The notes: generated by a model not told the origin, from the sequence alone. A stretch of DNA of 64,000 nt from Schlesneria paludicola DSM 18645 (GCF_000255655.1 NZ_JH636434.1:3362716-3426715), one strand, 5' to 3'; shown: positions 18,692 through 28,251, numbered from the stretch's first letter. Numbers and translations are program-made.

Positions 18692-19756
18692 TTGCCTTCA
18701 CTGAAAATCATCGCCTCGGGTCGAATCGACGAGAGCGACTCTGCGTTTCCTCAAGCGGTACAGCTGGCAAACGGCGATCTGCTGTGTTCCTACAGCGTCG
18801 GCGGCGGGCAATACGTGCGAGGTGGAACCGACTGGTCGCGATCAACCGATGGAGGGCTAACCTGGCGGCGTGAAGGCCAGCTACTTGCCGGATCGGAAAA
18901 CCCTCCGTCGGCCAACGCCCTGAAGCTCAGCCTGTCCGCCGACGGCAAGATCGTCTACGCCTACGGCACCCGCTATTGGGCTAATCAGCAGGATCGATTC
19001 GGCGAACGTCAGGGCGAATCGGTGTTTTGCAAATCACTTGATCAGGGGCGAACCTGGTCATCTCCACAATCCGTCCCGATGCCGGATTGTCCCATCGAAG
19101 TATCGCACTCGATCCGCCCGCTCACATCGGGTCGCCTGCTTGCTCCAGGGGCACTGCTCGCCGAAAAAGAACGGCTCGGCGAAGAAGTGTTCGTCGCGAC
19201 ATCCGACGATGGCGGTGTTACGTGGCCATCACGTTCCACCGTGTTTCGTGATCCTGCGGGAAAGCTCGGATTCTGGGAACAGAAATTTATCGAAGTCAGC
19301 CCACGGACGGTTCTCGCGACCGCCTGGACCGTCACACTGGGTGACTACCAGGACCAAACCAACAGCTTCTGCCTGTCACACGATGACGGTCTGACCTGGG
19401 GCCCTTACCGTTCCACCGGGCTGCGCGGACAAACCATGTCGACGCTGCCACTGGGCGGGGATCGATTGCTGGTTCTCTATAACCGTCGCTACGGCCAACA
19501 GGGTGTCGTGATGACTCTCGTCACGTTCACGGAAACGGAATGGACTGTGGTACACGAAGGCGGCCTGATGTACGACGCTCAAGGAGTTCGGAGTCGACCG
19601 GAAGCGGGCGCGACCGGCGTTGACGAACTGGCCAGCTTTCAATTCGGCTTCCCCACCGCGATTGCTCTTCGTGATGGCACCTGCCTGGCCACACACTGGT
19701 GCGTCGAAAACGGCGTCTGTGGAATTCGCTGGACGAAGATCGCGGTGGAATGGTGA
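18692..19756 (+). CDS. Sialidase-fold (BNR-repeat) protein, TTG start
   Basis: A 354-residue protein with four Asp-box motifs: STDGGLTW (51-58), SLDQGRTW (115-122), SDDGGVTW (171-178) and SHDDGLTW (229-236), diagnostic of a six-bladed sialidase-type propeller. The frame is open from 18566 inside the MFS gene. The likely start is TTG at 18692, because AAGGAG lies seven bases before it and the sequence then reads straight into the domain. No signal peptide is seen, so it may be cytoplasmic, unlike most sialidases. It could be an exo-glycosidase or a binding protein for the sugar handled by this cluster. Exact substrate unknown. Confidence 0.85.
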   Translation: MPSLKIIASGRIDESDSAFPQAVQLANGDLLCSYSVGGGQYVRGGTDWSRSTDGGLTWRREGQLLAGSENPPSANALKLSLSADGKIVYAYGTRYWANQQDRFGERQGESVFCKSLDQGRTWSSPQSVPMPDCPIEVSHSIRPLTSGRLLAPGALLAEKERLGEEVFVATSDDGGVTWPSRSTVFRDPAGKLGFWEQKFIEVSPRTVLATAWTVTLGDYQDQTNSFCLSHDDGLTWGPYRSTGLRGQTMSTLPLGGDRLLVLYNRRYGQQGVVMTLVTFTETEWTVVHEGGLMYDAQGVRSRPEAGATGVDELASFQFGFPTAIALRDGTCLATHWCVENGVCGIRWTKIAVEW

Positions 19757-19780
19757 ATCGTTTCGGCACCCGCATGACGC

Positions 19781-19824
19781 AAAAAAAGATCGTGTGCCAG
19801 GACCAATTCCCTGGCACACGATCT
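19781..19824 (-). terminator. Strong Rho-independent terminator of the DUF1559 gene
   Basis: A 15-bp perfect stem (19787-19801 with 19810-19824, 8-base loop) is followed on the minus strand by seven U residues (the A-run at 19781-19787). It lies 130 bp downstream of the minus-strand DUF1559 gene. The same stem is 30 bp past the end of the plus-strand sialidase-fold gene and may serve both directions. Confidence 0.85.
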
Positions 19825-19952
19825 AACGGAAAGACGGTCGATTTCATTTTACCCGTACGAAACGAGTGGAGCTTCAAATCGGCATTGATTCGCGGATGAA
19901 CTCACTGCGAATCAATGCACGCGAACCTGTTCAGCACAAAGTGGCTGTGCCA

Positions 19953-21008
19953 CTAAAATTCGCCAACGACTTCGCCACTTCCGCGCGTGCTCAAGCTTCG
20001 CCACGTTGTCAGATCGATGTTGTCGGAAACGGCCCGCACCGAACCGTCCATCATCAACGTCGTGACGATCCCCGTATGGAAACTACGTGCGGTCACGGCG
20101 GCGTAAGTGGGCCGGCCCGCGCAGGCCCCCGTTGCTGAAGGGCGTTCTTTGCAAGAAATGTAGTCACCGACGACGGTCGTGACACCGCTTTGAATCATCA
20201 CTTTCGCATTTGGTGGAAATGTGGCCGTGTACCCCGTTTCGTGAATTTTACCGTCGGTCCATTCACGATGCCCCCCCGTCGAGCCGGGAACCCCCTGAGT
20301 CAACGTTCCACTGCTGAAACTCAGAATCGTCGCCAAAGTCGGCAAGGTGTCCGTCGCGGCCGCGTCATTCCCGATGTTGTTCGTATAGCATTTCACTTCC
20401 GACGCACACATCGTGTTGCTCGTCCCATCCGAGAAATTCGCGGTGGTGAATCGGGTGTTGGGAGCAAACGCCCCGTCGCCCGGAGTTCCGCCCGTGGCGA
20501 AATCGGCTGAGTTGGGCGTGAAGACCTTCCAGGTGCCAAGATTGAAGGCGTAATTGGGCGGAAAATAACTGGGCGAAGTGGCGCTCAAGATCCCGTTTGG
20601 TTCACTGGGGCAGCGCAAGAAAGGAAGCGTTTGCGACGTGATCCCATTGGTGGAGTTCGGTGCGTCACCGTAGCCCTTGGTGAGATCCGCCAAGTTGTAC
20701 GCATTGGCTTGATCGACATACGGCAGAATGCGGGCATGGATGGACCAGGTGCCCCCTTTGGACGTGCCGATGCAATAGCTGGGCGGGAAAACCGAGTTGG
20801 CATCCAGATAGTTGTGTAGTGCCAAACCGATCTGCTTCAGATTGTTCTTGCACTGCGTTCGTCGAGCCGCTTCACGGGCCTGTTGGACGGCGGGAAGCAA
20901 CAAGGCAATCAAGATTGCAATGATCGCGATGACGACGAGCAGTTCGATTAAGGTAAACCCGCGTCGAACGTTCGACCGCGCTTGCACGGAGTTATGCGGA
21001 GCAGACAT
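19953..21008 (-). CDS. DUF1559 domain protein with pilin-like N-terminus (351 aa)
   Basis: From the ATG at 21008 the protein has 351 residues. A short basic leader ([17 protein letters not shown]) precedes [26 protein letters not shown], the prepilin signal and helix. The DUF1559 domain ends with H-X9-DG ([12 protein letters not shown]) and GEVVGEF. The frame extends upstream to 21158 but that part is not pilin-like; AAAGG precedes 21008 at good spacing. The N-terminal coding DNA (about 20830-20960) is very similar to the same part of the other DUF1559 genes here, consistent with recent paralogy or gene conversion. Confidence 0.92.
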   Translation of the reverse strand: MSAPHNSVQARSNVRRGFTLIELLVVIAIIAILIALLLPAVQQAREAARRTQCKNNLKQIGLALHNYLDANSVFPPSYCIGTSKGGTWSIHARILPYVDQANAYNLADLTKGYGDAPNSTNGITSQTLPFLRCPSEPNGILSATSPSYFPPNYAFNLGTWKVFTPNSADFATGGTPGDGAFAPNTRFTTANFSDGTSNTMCASEVKCYTNNIGNDAAATDTLPTLATILSFSSGTLTQGVPGSTGGHREWTDGKIHETGYTATFPPNAKVMIQSGVTTVVGDYISCKERPSATGACAGRPTYAAVTARSFHTGIVTTLMMDGSVRAVSDNIDLTTWRSLSTRGSGEVVGEF

Positions 21009-21424
21009 CAACAGCCTTTCTGAAAGACCTTCGTATTTCCACGCCTGATGGCTTGCCGCGGCTGAAACCTGCACGATTCCGCGAACGCCCCACGCCGTGG
21101 AAGAGCATTCCAGCACACTCAAACCGATTAAGTTAACACTGAGACTCAGTCTCAACACAATCGATCAAGACGATACCGTCAGACCTGAAGAGTTGCAACA
21201 GCTCGAGTGCGATCAGCAGCATGTCGATGCGTCTCGGCGATCAACCAGAGACATCCCCCTCTTCGCGAATGCCACACCACAAAGCTCCTGGCGAGACGAG
21301 GCAGACATATCGTCATCACGATCCGACGAAGCTTTACTTCCACAAAGGCACGAACGCATAATGATTCGCCGACGGAGTTCACCGCAAACGCAAAAATGAT
21401 CACAAACCATTCAAAGGATGGAAC
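21009..21424. other. Divergent promoter region between DUF1559 and HupE-like genes
   Basis: 416 bases with no convincing gene; frames here are short and lack domains. The region must carry promoters for both divergent genes. It contains an odd palindrome TGAGACTCAGTCTCA at 21140-21154, described separately. No clear sigma70 boxes stand out. Confidence 0.5.
21140..21154. promoter_or_regulatory. Operator-like 15-bp palindrome
   Basis: TGAGACT-C-AGTCTCA has perfect 7-base arms. It lies 132 bp upstream of the DUF1559 start and 271 bp upstream of the HupE-like gene. Short palindromes occur by chance, so a regulatory role is tentative. Confidence 0.25.
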
Positions 21425-22039
21425 ATGAGACAAATAAAGAAGTGCACGTTCACCCTGATTGTAGTGACATCGCTGGCCTCGTCCCTCCTGGCGCATCCCC
21501 ATCACTCACAACAGCAAAACGTCGCGGCGATGACGGGGCTCTCGGCCGGTTTTTCACACCCCTGGACGGGACTGGATCACCTGCTCGCGATGGTGGCCGT
21601 CGGCATTCTTTCGATCCAATTGGGTGGGCGTTGCGTATGGGCCGGACCCCTTGCTTTTTTGACAGGAATTGGCGGAGGAGGCATTCTTGGCCTGTCCGTA
21701 TCCGAATTTTCGGGCATTTCGGGTCTGATTCCGCTGACGATCATGATGCTGGGACTCAGTCTCATCTTTCGAAAATTACCGCCTGTGACGCTGGTACTCG
21801 CGGCATTTGTGCTGTTTGGAGCCGTGCATGGGTACACTCACGGAATCGAAGCTCCGCTGCTTCGCCAGCCCGTGGCGTACATGCTTGGATTCATGGTCAG
21901 CTCGATCATCCTGCATTTCGCCGGTATTGTGTGTGGAATCGCTATGAAGAATCGACAAACCTGGGTTGGAGCGAATGCGTTCCAGCTTTCAGGAGCCGCA
22001 ATCACCGTTGCAGGGCTGGTCTTCGCAGTCGGACTGTAG
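21425..22039 (+). CDS. HupE/UreJ-family membrane protein (putative nickel/cobalt permease)
   Basis: A 204-residue protein with a signal-like first helix, an exposed HPHH segment and about six membrane helices. The family motif is clear: HPWTGLDHLLAMVAVG at 45-60 (His45, Asp51 and His52 are the expected metal-handling residues), with a second motif HGYTHGIEAP. HupE/UreJ proteins carry Ni2+ or Co2+ into the cell, usually next to hydrogenase or urease genes, but neither is nearby here. AAAGGATGG lies before the ATG. An LRR-type gene follows after 31 bp. Family certain, metal inferred. Confidence 0.88.
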   Translation: MRQIKKCTFTLIVVTSLASSLLAHPHHSQQQNVAAMTGLSAGFSHPWTGLDHLLAMVAVGILSIQLGGRCVWAGPLAFLTGIGGGGILGLSVSEFSGISGLIPLTIMMLGLSLIFRKLPPVTLVLAAFVLFGAVHGYTHGIEAPLLRQPVAYMLGFMVSSIILHFAGIVCGIAMKNRQTWVGANAFQLSGAAITVAGLVFAVGL

Positions 22040-22070
22040 CGGGCGGATCAGAATTGGAATCGGTAGTCTC

Positions 22071-23060
22071 ATGTCCAACAATGCGATCCGTCTCACTCAA
22101 GCACCGATCGCTCCTTCGGCTCGCCGGTTTGGGGTTCCCGTCAAGCTTTTATTCCGAGCCGGAGTGACGCTTTTTCTGATCGTCGTCGCAGTCATGGCAG
22201 CCGACTGGTTTCAGCGACGAGGCGTCTGGTCCGTCGTCATGGCAGGGGGAACCGTATCTTCGATTCGTCGCGCCGACAGTCTGAAATACGGTGTTTCGAA
22301 CGCCACCTCCGGCGACCTCAATCCGACCATTTCGGAACTGTTCGAGGATGTTCGAAACGGGTGGTTTCCCCCAGACGATTGTGTTTTTGGCGTCAACCTG
22401 TCACACGCCGCTGTCGGCCAGGAATGTCTACCCCGCATGGCGAGCATGCCATCGCTGGAGTTTTTGGCGCTCGACGCTCGGCAGATCGGACCTGAACTGG
22501 CCCAACTCGGCCGTCTCCCCAATTTTCGCCAACTGAAAGTGCACGGCCCCGACGAACAAACACTGTTTCGGAACTTGTTAACTCTGCCGCACCTGGAACA
22601 ACTTCAGATCGTAAACCCGCGCGGCATCGCCCGCGATTTCGCCGAACTGGGGCGACACCCCGTCTTACGCCAGCTCGAATTCGAAGCTCTTGATTCGACG
22701 GCCGACGATTGGGCGCGGTTACTGGAACAGTGCCATGACTGGCCACATCTCGAAATCGTGTTGATTCGCAGCCAATTCAGCCTTAGCCCCGGGCTTCAGG
22801 CACTGCAGTCCTGTCCATCCCTCACCACGCTCGAACTGTCAGCCCCCCTCTGCCACCGTGATCTCGCCGCCATCGCCGAGATACGGCAACTGACCAAACT
22901 CGTGTTGAATGCCAAAAAACTCCAGGGCACTGACTTGTTGCAGCTGGGATCTCTCAGCAAGATGCGAACCCTGAAAATTTACTCCCACGGAGACCACGAA
23001 TCCGCGCTGGAGGAACTGCGGCGACTGCTGCCGAATTGTGAGATCGATAGCACCCCCTGA
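22071..23060 (+). CDS. Membrane-anchored leucine-rich-repeat protein (329 aa)
   Basis: From the ATG at 22071 there are 329 residues: a basic N-terminus, one membrane helix at about residues 27-46 (LLFRAGVTLFLIVVAVMAA), then a domain of irregular leucine-rich repeats (for example LEFLALDARQIGPEL, LEQLQIVNPRGI, LTTLELSAPLC, LTKLVLNAKKL and MRTLKIYSHG). The repeats should form a curved binding surface outside the cytoplasmic membrane. The frame extends upstream into hupE, but this ATG sits just after the hupE stop and leads directly to the membrane helix. Planctomycetes have many such proteins. The partner is unknown; the neighbours are a HupE permease and a pseudopilin. Confidence 0.78.
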   Translation: MSNNAIRLTQAPIAPSARRFGVPVKLLFRAGVTLFLIVVAVMAADWFQRRGVWSVVMAGGTVSSIRRADSLKYGVSNATSGDLNPTISELFEDVRNGWFPPDDCVFGVNLSHAAVGQECLPRMASMPSLEFLALDARQIGPELAQLGRLPNFRQLKVHGPDEQTLFRNLLTLPHLEQLQIVNPRGIARDFAELGRHPVLRQLEFEALDSTADDWARLLEQCHDWPHLEIVLIRSQFSLSPGLQALQSCPSLTTLELSAPLCHRDLAAIAEIRQLTKLVLNAKKLQGTDLLQLGSLSKMRTLKIYSHGDHESALEELRRLLPNCEIDSTP

Positions 23061-23117
23061 AAGGCCGGTTGCAACTTGCTACCCTGTTTACCCAGACAAT
23101 ATCGAGGAGACTTCCCC

Positions 23118-23924
23118 ATGCAATCGCAATCCGTTCGTTTGCAACGACGGCATGGATTTACGCTGATTGAACTGCTGGTCGTCATCGCGATTATTGCGGC
23201 ACTGGTTTCACTGCTGTTGCCTGCGGTTCAACAGGTGCGTGAGGCCGCCCGTAAAATGGACTGCCAGTCACACCTTCGACAAATCGCGATGGCGGTGCAC
23301 CAATACTACGAAACCAATAATAGCCAGTTCTTCCTGCACCATCCGTTTGACGCCGACGTGATCGCGAATGGTCATGCTGCCGATTCGTTCGCGGAAGTCT
23401 ATTGGGAAGACAAGATCATGCCGTTTATCGGCAGCGCCGCCGAATCGGAAGAAGGTCTCGCGAAGCAGGGGACGAATGTCGCGACGAACGTGATTTATCG
23501 ATGCCTGTCCGACACGTCGATCCCCGCCCCTTACGTCGATCCCGACACTGGGACCGTCGAAGGATTGCAGCATCGCACCAGCTATCTCATGAATTCCCTT
23601 TTGAGCCACAAGTCTCGTCGCTATGGGTTCTGGAATTTTACGCGTTTCCAGGTAGAGATTGGACTCTCCAATTTCGTCTGCTTTGCCGAACGTAATGCAA
23701 CGGCGTTCAGCCCGACCTCGGACAATGACCCGCGACAGGACGACTATGACATCTGGCTGGGCACCAAGATCATTCAGCCCTGGATGGCCTACAAACGCCA
23801 CAACGGCGCGGCCAACTATCTTTACATGGACGGGCACGTATCGACGTTGCGGTTCGACGCTGCCATCATCGACATGTATCCCGATAAACAGGTCTTGATC
23901 GAAGACGGCAGCTATCCGAACTGA
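23118..23924 (+). CDS. Pseudopilin-like protein of the DUF1559/H-X9-DG type (268 aa)
   Basis: A 268-residue protein beginning [13 protein letters not shown] then [26 protein letters not shown], a prepilin cleavage site and helix, and ending with the H-X9-DG motif ([12 protein letters not shown]). It is shorter and more diverged than the other three DUF1559-type proteins here and lacks their GEF end, so it belongs to a related branch. GAGGAGA lies seven bases before the ATG at 23118, which fixes the start against the longer frame from 23076. It follows the LRR gene by 57 bp, probably in the same transcript. Likely surface-exposed. Confidence 0.88.
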   Translation: MQSQSVRLQRRHGFTLIELLVVIAIIAALVSLLLPAVQQVREAARKMDCQSHLRQIAMAVHQYYETNNSQFFLHHPFDADVIANGHAADSFAEVYWEDKIMPFIGSAAESEEGLAKQGTNVATNVIYRCLSDTSIPAPYVDPDTGTVEGLQHRTSYLMNSLLSHKSRRYGFWNFTRFQVEIGLSNFVCFAERNATAFSPTSDNDPRQDDYDIWLGTKIIQPWMAYKRHNGAANYLYMDGHVSTLRFDAAIIDMYPDKQVLIEDGSYPN

Positions 23925-24296
23925 GTGACGAATCCATTCACGGCCATTGCAGTCGCGGAGTGATCAGAATCTGTACTATGTCTGTTCGGTGACGGTTCAT
24001 GAAATCGCGGTGTCGCTCTCCTCGGGATGACAACGGTGAATTCTTCACCAGAACATGAGAAGAATTCACCAGCACACCGCCCCGGATCTGCGTCAGGCCC
24101 GACGTCAAAGGCGAGCGAGGAAAAGTCGATTCGTCTGAAACCGACAGTCATCGCGATTGTTACGTCAGATCTCGCCCACAGTGCGGTCGGGGTTCGCTAC
24201 GTAGAACAATGAGGGCATAGGATTTGCGTTTTGGGGCGGTGTCAGACTGGGTGCGATGCCCAGCTCCAATTCCCCACGAATGCAATCAGGTGAACC
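23925..24296. other. Intergenic region, nothing recognised
   Basis: 372 bases between the pseudopilin gene and the toroid-fold gene, both plus strand. Short overlapping frames lack domains and ribosome binding sites. The last bases carry AGGTGA for the next gene. No clear hairpin terminator was seen. Confidence 0.5.
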
Positions 24297-25448
24297 ATGC
24301 TCGTTTCGGTCTCGCGAATTTCGATGATCGCGCTCATCACATGCGCGCTTTTTGCGGATACTCCTTTGTTGGCTCAAACCGCGACCACTTCTGCAGTGGG
24401 ACCGAATCGTGAGACTCTCCTGAAATCTCGCGAACGCGCCGTCAATTTTCTCAAAGCCAGCCAGGCGAAAGAAGGGTACTGGACCTCGCCCGATGCCTTG
24501 GGTGTTTCGGGACTGATCACCTACTCGTTGCTGCTGAGCGGAGTCCCCACCTCGGACCCGCAAATGGAAGCGGCCCTGAAATACCTGACCTCACATATCC
24601 AGCCTGACGGCGGAATCTACCTTCCCAAAAGCAACCATGGAAATTACGAAACGTCAATCTGCATGCTGGCTCTGGAAGTCATCAATAAGGACGGAAAGTA
24701 CAACGACACGCTGAAAAAAGCTGAGCAGTACATTCGCAAGGTCCAATGGGATGAATCCGAGTCAACGCCACGCTCAGATGTGAAATTCGGCGGGGCTGGA
24801 TATGGCAGAACAGGCGACCGCCCCGACCTTTCCAATACGGTTTTCTTTCTTGATGCCCTGCAAGCGGCCGGCGCCAAGAAGGACGACCCGGCCGTGCAAA
24901 ATGCCGTCGTGTTCCTGTCGCGCTGTCAGAACCTGGAATCAGAACACAACACAACCGCCTTCGCGGCAAAGATCAACGATGGTGGCTTCTACTATACGCC
25001 GGCCGCAGGCGGCAGTTCACCCGCTGGCACGACACCTGAAGGTGGGCTTCGATCCTACGGAAGCATGACCTATGCAGGGCTCAAAAGTATGGTATATGCC
25101 GGCTTGTCACCCGATGACCCCCGCGTCAAAGCCGCAAATCAATGGATCACCAAGTTCTATTCGATCGACGAAAACCCGGGCATGGGGAAGCAAGGCCTTT
25201 ACTACTATTATCTGATGTTCGCCAAAACCTATAGCGCACTCGAACTCGATCACGTCGTTGACAGTCAAGGAAAGTCCCACGATTGGCGGAAAGAACTCGC
25301 CGAAGTGATCTTCCAACAACAGCAGGATAGCGGCGCCTGGTTGAACAAGAATGATCGCTGGATGGAAGGGAATCCGGAACTGGCAACCGCCTATGTGCTG
25401 GTGGCCCTGAAAAACTGCGAACCGACAGCACCAAAATCGGCCAAATAA
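24297..25448 (+). CDS. Secreted alpha/alpha-toroid protein (squalene-cyclase/prenyltransferase-like repeats)
   Basis: A 383-residue protein with a signal peptide (first about 27 residues, ending LLAQ). After it come repeated helix pairs with the patterns typical of terpene-cyclase/prenyltransferase toroids: FLKASQAKEGYW, YLTSHIQPDGGIY, YIRKVQW, FLSRCQN and IFQQQQDSGAW. The QxxxGxW-like motifs are visible but degenerate. No DxDD cyclase acid motif is seen, so it is probably not a real squalene-hopene cyclase. Such secreted toroid proteins are common in planctomycetes, with unknown roles. AGGTGA precedes the ATG. Confidence 0.82.
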   Translation: MLVSVSRISMIALITCALFADTPLLAQTATTSAVGPNRETLLKSRERAVNFLKASQAKEGYWTSPDALGVSGLITYSLLLSGVPTSDPQMEAALKYLTSHIQPDGGIYLPKSNHGNYETSICMLALEVINKDGKYNDTLKKAEQYIRKVQWDESESTPRSDVKFGGAGYGRTGDRPDLSNTVFFLDALQAAGAKKDDPAVQNAVVFLSRCQNLESEHNTTAFAAKINDGGFYYTPAAGGSSPAGTTPEGGLRSYGSMTYAGLKSMVYAGLSPDDPRVKAANQWITKFYSIDENPGMGKQGLYYYYLMFAKTYSALELDHVVDSQGKSHDWRKELAEVIFQQQQDSGAWLNKNDRWMEGNPELATAYVLVALKNCEPTAPKSAK

Positions 25449-25642
25449 GCCTACAAGCGAGCGCTCGATGCCAAGCAGCACCGATTCCGATGCACGTTCG
25501 CAGCCTGCTGAAATCGAGACACCTCCAACGCCTGTTTCCCCTCCGGATCTTCGCGGTTGATCATTGGTCGCAATTCCGGTTTCATACTCCCGGACACAAC
25601 CAACATCGCCGCGAAAATCCGTTTTGAATTGGGGAACGATTG

Positions 25643-26755
25643 ATGACAATTCGACCTCTGTACGCCCTGATAATCATCTGGCTCGGCCTGTCCGGCGGTC
25701 TATTGCAGGCGGATGAAGCGTCTGCAAGTCATCCGCGACGCAATGTGATTTACATCACCTGGGACGGATTCCGCTGGCAAGAATTCTTCGGCGGAGCCCA
25801 GCAAACCTATCTCTCGAAGGACGCTGGTGTCGATAAGGTCGAACTCGTCACCACCAAGTACTGGCGCGAAACGGAGAGCGAACGACGTGAGGCGTTATTG
25901 CCGTTCGTCTGGAACACGATCGCGAAGCAGGGGCAGATCTTCGGCGATCAAACGCAACATGCCCCGGCCCGCATCGAGAACAAACACAAGTTCTCGTACC
26001 CCGGCTACAGCGAAATGTTCTCGGGATACCCGGACGATGAACGAATCAACTCGAACCAGAAGGTTCCAAATCCCAACATCACCGTACTGGAATTCTTGAA
26101 CGGCAGACCAGGCCTGACTGGCAAAGTGAGTGCCGTCGCCACGTGGGATGTCTTTCCGTCAATCTTCAATGTGGAACGCTCGAAAATCTATGTCCATGCA
26201 GGGCTGGTTCCCGTCCCCACGACCGCTCCCACGGATCGTGAGCGAATGCTGAACGAGTTGATTTCCGATGCCGTGATTCTCTGGCATGACAATCAACTTG
26301 ACACACTGACTATGCAGGCCGCCCGCGAGCACCTGCTGAAAGATAAGCCGCGCGTGCTATTCATCGGACTGGGAGAAACCGATGAATGGGGACATGCCCG
26401 GCGATACGACCGCTACCTGCACGCAGCCCATCGGGCGGATGACTTCGTGCGTCGCTTTTGGGAACTCGTACAATCGCTGCCAGACTATCGCGATCAAACG
26501 ACGATCTGCATTGCGCCAGATCACGGACGTGGCTCGTCGATCCGAGACTGGACAGACCACGGTGCGAAGATCGAAGGTGCAGAATATATCTGGATGGCCG
26601 TCCTCGGCCCCGATACCCCCGCGATCGGCGTCAGAAGCGACGTCGAAGTCACACTCAGTCAGATTGCAGCAACGCTCGCATCGGCTGTCGGCGAAGATTT
26701 CACGGCCAGCAATCCCAAAGTCGCGAAGCCGCTCCCTGGGGCGATCCAACATTGA
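25643..26755 (+). CDS. Secreted alkaline-phosphatase-superfamily hydrolase (phosphodiesterase/sulfatase-like)
   Basis: A 370-residue protein with a signal peptide (about 22 residues, ending LLQADE). Metal-site features of the alkaline phosphatase superfamily are present in order: the first Asp in ITWDGFRW, a Ser/Tyr nucleophile region PGYSEMFSG, the TDEWGHARRYD stretch, APDHGRG, and a late TDHG His. The two-metal phosphodiesterase/phosphatase branch fits better than classical arylsulfatases, because no CxPxR motif is present. The start is set at the ATG at 25643; a TTG directly before it (25640) is in frame but unlikely. GGGGAA precedes. Substrate unknown. Confidence 0.85.
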   Translation: MTIRPLYALIIIWLGLSGGLLQADEASASHPRRNVIYITWDGFRWQEFFGGAQQTYLSKDAGVDKVELVTTKYWRETESERREALLPFVWNTIAKQGQIFGDQTQHAPARIENKHKFSYPGYSEMFSGYPDDERINSNQKVPNPNITVLEFLNGRPGLTGKVSAVATWDVFPSIFNVERSKIYVHAGLVPVPTTAPTDRERMLNELISDAVILWHDNQLDTLTMQAAREHLLKDKPRVLFIGLGETDEWGHARRYDRYLHAAHRADDFVRRFWELVQSLPDYRDQTTICIAPDHGRGSSIRDWTDHGAKIEGAEYIWMAVLGPDTPAIGVRSDVEVTLSQIAATLASAVGEDFTASNPKVAKPLPGAIQH

Positions 26756-26800
26756 TGCCGGCGTCGCCACCGAATCGTGAAGGAAACAATCTCTATCCGC

Positions 26801-27877
26801 TTAGAACTCGCCCAGAACTTCGGCATTGCCGCGGCTGCCGAGACCTTGCCACGTGGCCAGATTGATCGAGCTGGAGACGAACTGCGCGTGACCATCCGCG
26901 AACAGTGAGTGGACTCCACCCAGATGTTTGCTGTGAGCCGCAACGTTATGACTGAGACGACTCCACCAGTAAAAGTTTCGAGGACTGTGCGGTAAACCGC
27001 CCCGGCAATCAATCTGCGTATCGTTCGGTCCACGAATATGATTGTACATCGTGTGCCCGGGGGCTCCGTACAGAATTCGATTCCCTCTCGTAAGCTGCAA
27101 TTTTCCGCCCGAGGCACAGTCGCTCGGATAGTTCAAAAGTTCGGGCCCCGCGTTCGTGTTGTTGTTTCCCGTGGTGAGCACAAAGCCGGTGGAGGGCGAC
27201 ACACCGTTCCAATTGCCTGAGGCATTCGTTGGATCGCTGAGATTCGAAAGGATCTGTTCGCTAAGGCAAACGGTTTGACTGGTTCCATCACTGATCGACG
27301 CGAACTTCACAAACGAGTTCTCAAAGAAGATGCCGGTCACTGGATTCCCCGAGGGGTTCCGGGGCGAAACCGAAAACGTCGTTCCGGTATTCATGACATA
27401 ATTGGTGACGCCAGCGAACCCTGCCCCCTGCGCGAGCGATTTTGCCCCGGAATCGGACGGGCAGAGAAACACGGGTGGCTGAATGATGCTCATCCCATCA
27501 TTCGCGCTCGTGTCAGGACCGTTGTTGAAATCGATCTGGTTGTAGATCACGCCTTGATCAAGCTGCGGCAGTAGCTGCGCGAACGCCGAGAAGCAATCCC
27601 CGCGTCCCGTTGTGGCATTTCCATTCGCCGACGCCGTCAAATCGTCCGTCGGCGACACATACACGATCCGCCCTGGCGGAAACCCGCCGAACGCATCGAC
27701 GTAGTTATGCATCGCCAGCCCCAACTGCTTCAGGTTGTTCTTACACTGCGTTCGTCGAGCGGCCTCGCGGGCCTGTTGAACGGCAGGCAAGAGCAGCGCA
27801 ATCAGCACTGCAATGATGGCGATCACAACGAGCAGTTCAATCAGTGTAAAGCCCCGTCTGGGATTGCGAGCGGGCAT
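26801..27877 (-). CDS. DUF1559 domain protein with pilin-like N-terminus (358 aa)
   Basis: The N-terminus reads MPARNPRRG then [26 protein letters not shown]. The DUF1559 domain ends in H-X9-DG (HLGGVHSLFADG) and GNAEVLGEF. A second ATG at 27892 is in frame, but AAGGA lies at correct spacing only for 27877, which I prefer. It is convergent with the phosphodiesterase-like gene, with a 45-bp gap and no obvious shared terminator. Like the other DUF1559 proteins it should be processed by a prepilin peptidase and exposed at the envelope. Confidence 0.92.
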   Translation of the reverse strand: MPARNPRRGFTLIELLVVIAIIAVLIALLLPAVQQAREAARRTQCKNNLKQLGLAMHNYVDAFGGFPPGRIVYVSPTDDLTASANGNATTGRGDCFSAFAQLLPQLDQGVIYNQIDFNNGPDTSANDGMSIIQPPVFLCPSDSGAKSLAQGAGFAGVTNYVMNTGTTFSVSPRNPSGNPVTGIFFENSFVKFASISDGTSQTVCLSEQILSNLSDPTNASGNWNGVSPSTGFVLTTGNNNTNAGPELLNYPSDCASGGKLQLTRGNRILYGAPGHTMYNHIRGPNDTQIDCRGGLPHSPRNFYWWSRLSHNVAAHSKHLGGVHSLFADGHAQFVSSSINLATWQGLGSRGNAEVLGEF

Positions 27878-28251
27878 CGAGACTTCCTTCATCGAACCAA
27901 AATGACGGCACGTTGATCACGACCAACAACTTCGCGACGAACGCCACAATAGTCATTATTCGATCATACACATGTCACGATCTTGACATCAAGAATACCC
28001 AACGACTGATATCGCACAACAACATCGGCAGCTCCAGACGATCATCGCTTCGTTTTTCGAGAGGAGGACGGCGATCGCGGCTGCCCCGTCAACGGCAGCA
28101 ACGGAATCCAGCCAGCCACGATTGATCGTTCGAGCTTCCCAACAACTTGCAGCACACCGATTTGACGCCGAGTTAAAGCGAGACAGCCACGTGGAACAAC
28201 TTGGTTCCACGTGGCTGTCTCTGTCAACATTCCGTCAGACGCTGGCACGCC
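27878..28251. other. Intergenic region with a strong hairpin
   Basis: 374 bases between the DUF1559 gene start and the aldo/keto reductase stop (both minus). It contains the 17-bp hairpin at 28181-28220 and the presumed DUF1559 promoter. Short frames in it lack any domain. Confidence 0.5.
28181..28220 (-). terminator. 17-bp perfect hairpin downstream of aldo/keto reductase
   Basis: Arms 28181-28197 and 28204-28220 are perfectly complementary with a 6-base loop (AACTTG). It lies 31 bp past the minus-strand aldo/keto reductase stop. The U-tract is poor (CGCTTTAACT), so termination efficiency is uncertain, but the stem is very stable. Confidence 0.65.

Noticed and set aside
24297-25448. True squalene-hopene cyclase
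   Set aside because: The DxDD acid motif is not visible, the protein is exported and shorter than real cyclases; only the toroid repeat type fits.
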